DNA of 8,462 bases from Pseudomonas sp. (GTDB lineage Bacteria > Pseudomonadota > Gammaproteobacteria > Pseudomonadales > Pseudomonadaceae): NCBI GenBank assembly GCA_029239415.1, contig JAQZAY010000149.1, positions 1 to 8,462 of the forward strand. Direction: 5' to 3'. Both the position numbers and the translations under genes were made by a program. The notes beneath the pieces are model-generated. The model made no database searches. It saw only the letters and a program-made list of their open reading frames with translations, and was not told the origin of the DNA. How positions within the stretch are numbered: the first letter of the stretch is position 1; each line of letters starts with the position of its first letter. Shown here piece by piece: positions 1 to 8,324 of the stretch.

Positions 1-68
1 GGGTGATCACGGCGCTCAACGTCGAGCGCGGCATGAAACTGCTACAGGACCGGGTGCGCGCGCAATGA
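1..68 (+). CDS. rsbS: RsbS-like STAS-domain anti-sigma factor antagonist (C-terminal end only)
   Basis: Only the last 21 codons plus the TGA stop (66-68) are present, read in the frame beginning at base 3. The visible end contains ALNVERGMKLLQDRV, which resembles the C-terminal helix of RsbS proteins (Bacillus subtilis RsbS, as I recall it, has ALDLEQGLETLKREL there). In known systems RsbS is the small single-domain STAS scaffold of the stressosome; its phosphorylation by RsbT releases RsbT. The stop overlaps the next start in an ATGA arrangement (65-68), and the next gene is RsbT-like, which is the classical rsbS-rsbT order and strengthens the call. The phosphorylated serine lies outside the window and cannot be checked. 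A longer RsbR-type protein ending in STAS is the alternative, but direct adjacency to rsbT favours RsbS. Confidence 0.72.
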   Translation, partial: VITALNVERGMKLLQDRVRAQ

Positions 69-469
69 ACCTGCGCAGCAGCGGTACCCAACCCATTCGC
101 ATCGAGCAGGACGTGGTGCTGGCGCGGCAGACCGCGCGCAAGCTGGCCACCGAGTGCGGCATGCGCCTGGTCGACCTGACCAAGATGGTGACCGCGGTCA
201 GCGAGCTGGCACGCAACACCGTGGTCTACGGCGGTGGCGGCGACATGGATTGGGAGATTCTCGACGACCACGGCCGGGTCGGCCTGCGCCTGCTGTTTCG
301 CGACGAAGGCCCGGGTATCCCGGATCTCAAGCTGGCGATGACCGATGGCTGGACCTCCGGTGGCGGCCTGGGCCTTGGCCTGACCGGCGCCAAGCGGCTG
401 GTCGACGAGTTCGAGCTGGACACGGCTCCAGGCCAGGGCACGCGGATAACGATCACACGATGGACATGA
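65..469 (+). CDS. rsbT: RsbT-like serine/threonine switch protein kinase
   Basis: A 134-residue protein made of a single GHKL ATPase domain, almost the size of Bacillus RsbT (about 133 residues). Visible motifs in order: N box with E47 and N51 (SELARNTVVYG), G1 box D80-x-G82-x-G84 (RDEGPGIPD), and glycine-rich ATP lid G99-G101 followed by LGLGL at 102-106, then the GTRITI closing strand near residues 125-130. All ATP-binding residues are present, so it should be an active kinase. In characterised stressosomes RsbT phosphorylates RsbR and RsbS under stress and is then released to activate a downstream partner. It has no membrane segment and should be cytoplasmic. The start ATG sits inside ATGA shared with the rsbS stop, and no strong Shine-Dalgarno is visible, so translation is probably coupled. 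Its 3' end overlaps the next gene. RsbW-like anti-sigma kinase is a less likely alternative given the rsbS neighbour. Confidence 0.9.
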   Translation: MNLRSSGTQPIRIEQDVVLARQTARKLATECGMRLVDLTKMVTAVSELARNTVVYGGGGDMDWEILDDHGRVGLRLLFRDEGPGIPDLKLAMTDGWTSGGGLGLGLTGAKRLVDEFELDTAPGQGTRITITRWT

Positions 470-1479
470 GTATCAGCGGGAGCCTGACCCAAGTCCTGGA
501 TATCGACGACGTCAGCCAGGTCGGCCATGCCCGGCGCACCGCGCAGCACCTGGCCGAGCAGCATGGCTTCGACGAGCGCGACGCCGGACGCGTGGCGCTG
601 GTGGCGACGGAATTGTCGAGCAACCTGCTCAAGCATGCCGGGCGCGGCGAGATGCACCTGCGTGTACTGCCGCGTCCGCTGGGCGGCTTTGCGGTCGAGC
701 TGCTGGCTGTCGACCGGGGGCAGGGTTTCGACCTGCAAGCCTGCCTGACGGACGGCTACTCCACCGGTGGTACCCAAGGCATCGGCCTGGGCGCCATCGC
801 GCGCCAGGCCGAGGTATTCGACGTGTATGCCGACGCCCGCGGCGCGGTGTTGCTGGCGCGGTGCTTCACGCGCAGCGACCGCGCCCCCGATCTGCGCTTT
901 GGCGTCAGCCAGCACTCGTTGCACGACGACCCGGCCTGCGGCGATGTCTGGCACCTGGCAATCAACGACAGGGGGTTCAGCGCCCTGGTGATCGATGGAC
1001 TGGGGCATGGCGAAGAGGCCGAACGTGCCGCGCGGGCAGGAGAGGCGGCCTTCGCCCAGGCGCCGTTCGCCGACTCGCTCACAGCACTGGCCGACATGCA
1101 CCACGCCATGACCGGCACCCGCGGTGGTGCGCTGGCCCTTGCCCAGTTCGACGCCCTCGGTGGGGCCCTGAGCTTCACCGGCATCGGCAACATTGCCGGC
1201 AGCCTGCTCAGTGCCGAGAAATCCCGCGGCCTGGCCTCGCAGCCGGGGATCGTCGGCGGCCAGTACCGCAAAGCCCAGCGCTTTGACTATGCTCACGTGA
1301 ACGGACATGTGTTGATCATGCACAGCGACGGCCTGCAATCGCGCTGGAACCTCTCGCAGTATCCCGGCCTGTTCCACCGCCACCCCTCAGTGATCGCCAG
1401 CGTGCTGCACAGGGACTTTTCCCGTGGTCGCGACGATGTGACGGTGCTGGTCATTGCCCTGGAGCCTGCCCATGGCTGA
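460..1479 (+). CDS. GHKL ATPase-SpoIIE/PP2C phosphatase fusion (RsbX position)
   Basis: A 339-residue two-domain protein. Residues about 10-135 form an RsbT/RsbW-like ATPase: N box E51 and N55 (TELSSNLLKHAG), G1 D85-x-G87-x-G89, and lid G103-G104 followed by GIGLGAI at 107-113. Residues about 145-335 form a SpoIIE/PP2C serine/threonine phosphatase: C160-G161-D162 motif, metal-binding D179-G180 in IDGLGHG, FTGIGN at 239-244, S289-D290-G291, and R324-D325-D326-V327-T328 near the end. All metal-binding aspartates expected for PP2C are visible. In rsb operons the RsbX-type phosphatase removes phosphate from RsbS/RsbR to reset the stressosome; that role is inferred here from gene order and domain content. 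The first ATG (460) overlaps rsbT by 10 bases; a second ATG at 466 forms the ATGA overlap typical of coupled genes and is an equally good start (337 residues). The open frame extends upstream to 154 but that stretch lies inside rsbT. The fused ATPase means it could act both as kinase and phosphatase. Confidence 0.88.
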   Translation: MDMSISGSLTQVLDIDDVSQVGHARRTAQHLAEQHGFDERDAGRVALVATELSSNLLKHAGRGEMHLRVLPRPLGGFAVELLAVDRGQGFDLQACLTDGYSTGGTQGIGLGAIARQAEVFDVYADARGAVLLARCFTRSDRAPDLRFGVSQHSLHDDPACGDVWHLAINDRGFSALVIDGLGHGEEAERAARAGEAAFAQAPFADSLTALADMHHAMTGTRGGALALAQFDALGGALSFTGIGNIAGSLLSAEKSRGLASQPGIVGGQYRKAQRFDYAHVNGHVLIMHSDGLQSRWNLSQYPGLFHRHPSVIASVLHRDFSRGRDDVTVLVIALEPAHG

Positions 1480-2341
1480 GCGCGAACTTTCACACGAGCA
1501 GTCCGACCTGGTGGCCCGCCTCAAGGCCGACAACGCCGCCTTGCGCGACGAACTCGAGGAAACCAACCAGGGCGTGCTCGCGCTGTATGCCGAGCTCGAC
1601 ATCCAGGCCGAACAGCTGCGCCAGGCCTCGGACCTCAAGAGCCGCTTCCTGTCGTACATGAGCCACGAGTTCCGCACCCCGCTGGGCTCTATCCTGAGCA
1701 TCACCAGCCTGCTCTCCGACGAGCTGGACGGCCCCTTGAGCCCCGAGCAGCACAAGCAGGTGGCCTTTGTCAGCACCGCGGCGCGCGAGCTCAGCGACAT
1801 GGTCGACGACCTGCTCGACCTGGCCAAGATCGAGGCCGGGCGGATCACCATCTCGCCGGCCTGGTTCGACATGTTCGACCTGTTCGCCGCCTTGCGCGGC
1901 ATGTTCAGGCCGATCGCCGATGCCGGCGCGGTGGACCTGATCTTCGAAGAGCCCGTGGGCCTGCCGCGCCTGTACACCGATGACAAGAAACTCGCGCAGA
2001 TCCTGCGCAACTTCATCTCCAACGCCTTGAAGTTCACCCTGCGCGGCGAAGTGCGGGTGTCGGCGCGCCTCGAAGGGCGCGAGCGCATACGCTTTGCCGT
2101 CAGCGACACCGGCATCGGTATCGCCCCGGAGCTGCATGCCAGCCTGTTCGAAGACTTCACCCAGGTCGACTCGCCCTTGCAGAAGCGCCTGCGCGGCACT
2201 GGGCTTGGCCTGTCCCTGTGCAAGCGTTTCGCCGGCCTGCTGGGGGGCGAGGTGGGGCTCGAGAGTTCGCCAGGCATGGGCTCGAGCTTTTTCGTGATCA
2301 TCCCGCTGGCCATTGCCCAGGAGCCTGCCGATGAAGCGTGA
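1472..2341 (+). CDS. soluble sensor histidine kinase of the stressosome operon
   Basis: A 289-residue cytoplasmic histidine kinase with no transmembrane segment and no recognisable sensor domain. Residues about 8-57 are a predicted coiled coil containing EETNQGVLALYAELD (29-43), a linker I recall from kinases in rsb-type operons. The HisKA domain has phosphoacceptor H65 in SHEFRTPL. The ATPase domain shows N box N180 and N184 (RNFISNALKF), G1 D212-T-G214-x-G216, F box FEDFTQ (226-231) and G2 GTGLGL (242-247). All catalytic residues are present. The ATG at 1472 is chosen because GGAG lies 7 bases upstream (1461-1464); it overlaps the previous stop by 8 bases. A TTG at 1454 would only add residues encoded inside the upstream gene. 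With no own input domain, its activity is probably set by a protein partner, plausibly RsbT, or by the coiled-coil linker. The likely phosphotransfer partner is a REC domain of the next protein. Both are inferences. Confidence 0.92.
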   Translation: MAERELSHEQSDLVARLKADNAALRDELEETNQGVLALYAELDIQAEQLRQASDLKSRFLSYMSHEFRTPLGSILSITSLLSDELDGPLSPEQHKQVAFVSTAARELSDMVDDLLDLAKIEAGRITISPAWFDMFDLFAALRGMFRPIADAGAVDLIFEEPVGLPRLYTDDKKLAQILRNFISNALKFTLRGEVRVSARLEGRERIRFAVSDTGIGIAPELHASLFEDFTQVDSPLQKRLRGTGLGLSLCKRFAGLLGGEVGLESSPGMGSSFFVIIPLAIAQEPADEA

Positions 2342-4274
2342 CATCCACTTGCTGATCGTCGACGACAACGTAGCCACCCGCTACGCCTTGCGCCGGCGCC
2401 TGGAACAGCATGGCTACCAGGTGGCAGAAGCGGGCACTGGCCGTGACGGCCTGGCGATGATCGCCACGCAGCCGCCCGATGCGCTGATCCTGGACGTCAA
2501 CCTGCCCGACATGAGCGGCTTCGACATTGTCCGCACCCTGCGCGCCGAAAGCCCTACCGCGTTGCTGCCGGTGATCCATGTGTCGGCCGCCTCGATCCAG
2601 ACCGGCGACATCATCACCGGCCTCAACGCTGGGGCAGATGCCTACCTGATCCACCCGGTGGACACCGATGTGCTGCTCGCCACCCTGCGCACGCTGCTGC
2701 GGGTACGCGACACCGAGAAGGCCCTGCGCGAAAGCGAGGCGCGGTTTCGCGAGATCTTCGTCAACGTGTCGGCACCCATCGCCGTGCTCGATGCCGGCTT
2801 CAAGGTGCATGAATGCAACCAGGCCTTTACCCAGCTGATCCTCGACAACCGCGACCCGCATCGCCTGCGCGAGTGTTTCGCCGCCGACCAGCAGGCCGTG
2901 CTCGACGAGCTGCGCCTGCGCCTGGAAGCCGGTGAGCGCTGGCAGGGCACGTTGAACATGTGCGTCGAGGGCCTCACCCGGGAGACCGAGTGGCAGCTTT
3001 CGCCCTACCGAGCCCCGGGCCTGAGCCTGGTGTTCGTCGAGGACGTCACCGAGCACCGTCATCGCGAGCGCTCCCACCTGGCCCGCCTGGACGACGCCAC
3101 TACCCAGCTGGCCAAGGAGGTCGCCGAGCGGGCGCGTACCGAGGCGCAGCTGCTGCAGGTGCAGAAGATGGACGCCCTGGGCAGCCTGACCGGCGGCATC
3201 GCCCATGACTTCAACAACCTGCTGACCGGCATCATCACCAGCCTGGAGCTGACCCAGAAGCGCATTGCCGACGGGCGCTTCGAGAAGGTCCAGGGCTATA
3301 CGGAGGCGGCGCTGAGCTCGGCCATGAGCGCTGCGTCCCTGACCCACCGCCTGCTGGCCTTCGCCCGCCAGCAGCCGCTCGACACCCGCCCGGTGGACAT
3401 CAACGAGCATGTGCGCTCGCTCGAGGAGCTGCTCTCGCGCACCATTGGCGAGCGTATCGCGCTCAAGCTCGAGCTGACCAACAAGCCTGCGATCGCCCTG
3501 GTCGACCCGATCCAGCTGGAAAGCGCGGTGCTCAACCTGGTGATCAACGCCCGCGACGCCCTGCCGCTGGGTGGCAACATATGGGTCAACACCTATGCGG
3601 CGTGGACCAAGGGCAACCCGAACCTGGCCGACGGCCCCTACGTGGTGCTGACGGTACGAGACGATGGGACTGGCATCGACCACACCCTGCTCGACAAGGT
3701 CTTCGACCCGTTCTTCACCACCAAGCCGCTGGGCCAGGGCACAGGTCTCGGGCTGTCGACCATCTATGGCTTCGCCCGCCAGTCCGGCGGTCATGCCAGC
3801 ATCCGCAGCGTCGCCGGGCGCGGCACCGAGGTCACCTTGATGCTGCCGGCCAGCAGCGATCCGGCCACGGTCGAGATCGAGCGCGTGCTCGAGGATCACC
3901 AGGGGGCAGGCGAGCATGTGCTGATCGTCGAGGACATGGCCTCGGTGCGCCTGTTCGTCAACGAAGTGCTGGTCGATGCCGGGTTCCGCTGCACGGCCGT
4001 GGACGACATCGACGACGCGCTGACCCTCTTGCGTGGCGACCCGACCATCGACCTGCTGCTGACCGACGTCGGCCTGCCGCGCATGAACGGCCGCGAACTG
4101 GCCGACCATGCCCGCCAGCATCGCCCGAAGCTGCCGATCCTGTTCATGACCGGCTATGCCGAGACCGCGACCAATCGGCAGCTGTTTCTCGACGAAGGCA
4201 TGGACATGCTGATCAAGCCGTTCCAGATCAGCGAGTTGCTGGAAAAGGTACGGCGCAGCTTGACGCAGGACTGA
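2331..4274 (+). CDS. hybrid histidine kinase/response regulator: REC-PAS-HisKA-HATPase-REC
   Basis: A 647-residue soluble protein with five domains. REC1 (about 5-122) has D11/D12, phosphoacceptor D55 (LILDVNLPD) and S85, but the usual lysine before the conserved proline is His (H108-P109). A PAS-like domain follows (about 134-240, beginning SEARFREIF), then a helical linker (about 242-280). HisKA has H292 in GGIAHDFNNLL, typical of NtrB-like kinases. The ATPase domain shows N402 and N406, D444-D445-G446-x-G448, and GQGTGLGLS at 468-476. REC2 (about 529-645) is canonical: E534/D535, D579, T607, K629-P630. REC1 probably receives phosphate from the preceding kinase and modulates this kinase, whose H292 can pass phosphate to REC2 or an unlinked regulator. 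There is no DNA-binding or cyclic-di-GMP domain, so output must go through another protein. The ATG at 2331 has AGGAG at 2319-2323 and overlaps the previous gene by 11 bases; TTG at 2313 is rejected. Confidence 0.93.
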   Translation: MKRDIHLLIVDDNVATRYALRRRLEQHGYQVAEAGTGRDGLAMIATQPPDALILDVNLPDMSGFDIVRTLRAESPTALLPVIHVSAASIQTGDIITGLNAGADAYLIHPVDTDVLLATLRTLLRVRDTEKALRESEARFREIFVNVSAPIAVLDAGFKVHECNQAFTQLILDNRDPHRLRECFAADQQAVLDELRLRLEAGERWQGTLNMCVEGLTRETEWQLSPYRAPGLSLVFVEDVTEHRHRERSHLARLDDATTQLAKEVAERARTEAQLLQVQKMDALGSLTGGIAHDFNNLLTGIITSLELTQKRIADGRFEKVQGYTEAALSSAMSAASLTHRLLAFARQQPLDTRPVDINEHVRSLEELLSRTIGERIALKLELTNKPAIALVDPIQLESAVLNLVINARDALPLGGNIWVNTYAAWTKGNPNLADGPYVVLTVRDDGTGIDHTLLDKVFDPFFTTKPLGQGTGLGLSTIYGFARQSGGHASIRSVAGRGTEVTLMLPASSDPATVEIERVLEDHQGAGEHVLIVEDMASVRLFVNEVLVDAGFRCTAVDDIDDALTLLRGDPTIDLLLTDVGLPRMNGRELADHARQHRPKLPILFMTGYAETATNRQLFLDEGMDMLIKPFQISELLEKVRRSLTQD

Positions 4275-4294
4275 GCCAGGAAGCTGCAGGGCAA

Positions 4295-4316
4295 GCAGCC
4301 ATCCCGGGGTGGCTGC
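4295..4316 (+). terminator. stem-loop just after the signalling operon
   Basis: A 7-base-pair perfect stem, GCAGCCA (4295-4301) with TGGCTGC (4310-4316), and an 8-base loop, 20 bases beyond the hybrid-kinase stop. No run of T follows, so it does not meet the usual intrinsic-terminator pattern; it could protect the 3' end or help Rho-dependent termination. The terminator label is a position-based inference. Confidence 0.35.
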
Positions 4317-4318
4317 AT

Positions 4319-6753
<2,435 letters not shown>

Positions 6754-6766
6754 CCAGGGCGCTGCA

Positions 6767-6810
6767 GGGTGATCGCATGCAGGAGAAATGTTTCAGCATG
6801 CGTATCACCC
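6767..6810 (+). terminator. long bulged stem-loop after katG
   Basis: GGGTGATCGCATGC (6767-6780) pairs with GCATGCG-T-ATCACCC (6796-6810): 14 base pairs interrupted by a single bulged T at 6803, with a 15-base loop. It starts 13 bases after the katG stop. No T run follows; the next bases are another palindrome. It probably marks the 3' end of the katG message, either as a non-canonical terminator or a stabilising structure. Confidence 0.5.
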
Positions 6811-6837
6811 GACAGCCGGCTGTCAGGGCGCTATTCT
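6809..6837 (+). promoter_or_regulatory. candidate pssA promoter with palindrome across the -35
   Basis: CCGACA (6809-6814; 4/6 to TTGACA) and TATTCT (6832-6837; 4/6 to TATAAT) are 17 bases apart. The -10 hexamer is identical to the one proposed for katG. Transcription would start near 6844, about 25 bases before the TTG of pssA. A perfect 14-base palindrome, GACAGCCGGCTGTC (6811-6824), overlaps the -35 and could be an operator. The assignment is by eye only. Confidence 0.35.
6811..6824. repeat. perfect 14-base palindrome GACAGCCGGCTGTC
   Basis: Two GACAGCC heptamers face each other with no spacer, and a third copy lies at 6849-6855 in direct orientation, just before the pssA ribosome binding site. 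The palindrome covers the candidate -35 of pssA. It might be a regulator site. It does not have the CTGT-N8-ACAG layout of a LexA box. Confidence 0.45.
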
Positions 6838-6855
6838 GGCAAGCATCTGACAGCC

Positions 6856-6859
6856 GAGG
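6856..6859 (+). promoter_or_regulatory. pssA ribosome binding site that decides the TTG start
   Basis: GAGG lies 9 bases before the TTG at 6869. An in-frame TGA at 6848-6850 rules out any earlier start except ATT at 6866, and the next in-frame candidates lie within conserved protein, so this site supports TTG initiation. Confidence 0.6.
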
Positions 6860-6868
6860 CCATCCATT

Positions 6869-8197
6869 TTGAAACCAGCTCCTACGCTTGCCACCCTTGA
6901 AGGATTCAGCCTTTCACCGCAGGCGATCCACGTCATTCCCAGCGCCGCGGCGTACCGCGCCTGCTTGCTAGAGCGCATCGAGGCGGCGCAGCGGCGCATT
7001 GTCATCGTCGCCTTGTATCTGCAGGAGGACGAGGCAGGGCAGGAGATCCTCGATGCATTGTACCGGGCCAAGGCGGCGCGTCCGACGCTGGACATCGTGG
7101 TGGTGGTCGACTGGTTCAGGGCGCAGCGCGGCCTGATGGGGCAAGCCCGCCAGCCTGGCAACGCCGCCTGGTACAACACCGAGCGCCAGCGCCATGCGCT
7201 GGAGGTCCCGATCCACGGCGTGCCGGTGCAGTCGCGCGAGCTGTTCGGGGTGCTGCACCTCAAGGGCAGCATCATCGATGACAGCGTGATCTACACCGGC
7301 GCCAGCCTCAACAACGTCTACCTGCACCGTTTCGACAAGTACCGTCTGGACCGCTACCACCTGATCGACAGCAAGCCGCTGGCCGACTCCATGGCCGATC
7401 TTGTCTACACCTTGCTCGACTCGCCGGCCACCCATCGCCTGGACCTGCCGCAACTGCCCGCCACCCGTGCCTTGCGCGACGACATCCGGCAGCTGCGCGC
7501 ACGCCTGCGCGATACGCAGTACGCCGTTGCCGGCACTCATCCTGGGCCCGGGCTCAAGGTGACGCCGCTGCTGGGCGTGGGCCGGCACAACCCGCTCAAC
7601 CGGGTGGTCTGCGAGCTGATCGCCGCCAGCCAGACGCGCGTCACACTGTGCACGCCGTACTTCAATCCACCCAAGGCATTGCTGCACGAGATCGAACGTG
7701 CGCTGCAACGAGGCGTCACCGTCGACATCATTGTCGGCGACAAGACCGCCAACGATTTCTACGTCGCCCCCGACCAGAAGTTTTCTGCCAGCGCCGTGCT
7801 GCCCTATCTGTATGAGAACAACCTGCGTGCCTTTGCCCGCCGGCACCAGGTCGCGATCCTGCGCCGCCGTCTCAACCTGCTGCTGTGGAACGACCCGGGG
7901 CACAGTTTCCATTCCAAGGGCATCTGGGTCGACCAGCGCTATACCTTGTTGACGGGCAACAACCTCAACCCGCGTGGCTTCAGCCTGGACCTCGAAAACG
8001 CCTTGCTGATCGATGATCCGCGCGGCGAATGGCAGGCGCAGCGCGACGCCGAGCTGGCCACGCTCAAGGCCGGCGTGCAGCGCATCTCACTGTTCACCGA
8101 GCTCGAGGCTGCCCGCAGCTATCCGCAACGGGTGCGTCGGGTCTTGCGCAGGTTGCGCTATACCCGCCTGGAGCGCGTGCTCAAGCGCCTGCTCTAG
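6869..8197 (+). CDS. pssA: CDP-diacylglycerol-serine O-phosphatidyltransferase, phospholipase D family
   Basis: A 442-residue phosphatidylserine synthase that joins CDP-diacylglycerol and L-serine to give phosphatidylserine and CMP, the first step to phosphatidylethanolamine. It resembles E. coli PssA (about 451 residues) end to end: VALYLQEDEAGQEIL near residue 47, VVDWFRAQRG near 80, and GDKTANDFY in the second half. Both HKD catalytic motifs are present: H130-x-K132-x4-D137 (HLKGSIIDD) and H348-x-K350-x4-D355 (HSKGIWVDQ), the latter followed by LLTGNNLNPRGFSLDLENALL. There is no membrane-spanning segment; the E. coli-type enzyme is peripheral, and the basic C-terminal tail (RRLRYTRLERVLKRLL) would suit membrane or ribosome association. 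The start is TTG, with GAGG 9 bases upstream and an in-frame stop immediately before. It is separated from katG by a structured gap and probably has its own promoter. Transmembrane CDP-alcohol type PssA is ruled out by the HKD motifs. Confidence 0.96.
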   Translation: MKPAPTLATLEGFSLSPQAIHVIPSAAAYRACLLERIEAAQRRIVIVALYLQEDEAGQEILDALYRAKAARPTLDIVVVVDWFRAQRGLMGQARQPGNAAWYNTERQRHALEVPIHGVPVQSRELFGVLHLKGSIIDDSVIYTGASLNNVYLHRFDKYRLDRYHLIDSKPLADSMADLVYTLLDSPATHRLDLPQLPATRALRDDIRQLRARLRDTQYAVAGTHPGPGLKVTPLLGVGRHNPLNRVVCELIAASQTRVTLCTPYFNPPKALLHEIERALQRGVTVDIIVGDKTANDFYVAPDQKFSASAVLPYLYENNLRAFARRHQVAILRRRLNLLLWNDPGHSFHSKGIWVDQRYTLLTGNNLNPRGFSLDLENALLIDDPRGEWQAQRDAELATLKAGVQRISLFTELEAARSYPQRVRRVLRRLRYTRLERVLKRLL

Positions 8198-8209
8198 GCA
8201 TCAGCGCCA

Positions 8210-8247
8210 AGGCTTGCCCGGCAATCGTGCATTTTGCTAGGCTTGCC
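8210..8247 (+). promoter_or_regulatory. possible promoter after pssA with a 9-base direct repeat
   Basis: TTGCCC (8214-8219; 4/6 to TTGACA) and TAGGCT (8238-8243; 3/6 to TATAAT) are 18 bases apart. AGGCTTGCC occurs twice, at 8210-8218 and 8239-8247, so each candidate hexamer lies in or across a repeat copy. Transcription from here would read into the leader and open frame beginning at 8325. This is a weak match seen by eye. Confidence 0.28.
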
Positions 8248-8270
8248 GCTCGGCGTGTGCTGCGTGCGCC

Positions 8271-8285
8271 CGGGGATCATCCCCG
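8271..8285 (+). other. short hairpin in the leader before the last open frame
   Basis: CGGGGA (8271-8276) pairs with TCCCCG (8280-8285) around a 3-base loop. It overlaps the start of an 8-base palindrome CGTATACG (8284-8291). It could be the end of the pssA transcript or part of a structured leader; no T tract follows. Confidence 0.35.
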
Positions 8286-8289
8286 TATA

Positions 8290-8313
8290 CGGAGAACGTT
8301 CATTCGTTTTCCG
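8290..8313 (+). promoter_or_regulatory. hairpin directly upstream of a ribosome binding site
   Basis: CGGAGAACG (8290-8298) pairs with CGTTTTCCG (8305-8313), nine pairs including one G-U, around a 6-base loop. It ends two bases before the Shine-Dalgarno GAGGG (8315-8319), so folding could affect ribosome access to the ATG at 8325. A protein binding site on DNA is the alternative. Confidence 0.4.
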
Positions 8314-8324
8314 TGAGGGTTGCC

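Noticed and set aside
154..459. Upstream extension of the GHKL-PP2C gene
   Set aside because: The extra residues are an Arg/Gly-rich out-of-frame reading of rsbT; the protein fold begins after 460.
6811..6856. LexA/SOS box near pssA
   Set aside because: ACAG and CTGT occur in the wrong order and spacing for CTGT-N8-ACAG.
8029..8316. Plus-strand open frame crossing the pssA stop
   Set aside because: It overlaps the conserved C-terminus of PssA in another frame and has no plausible ribosome binding site or recognisable product.
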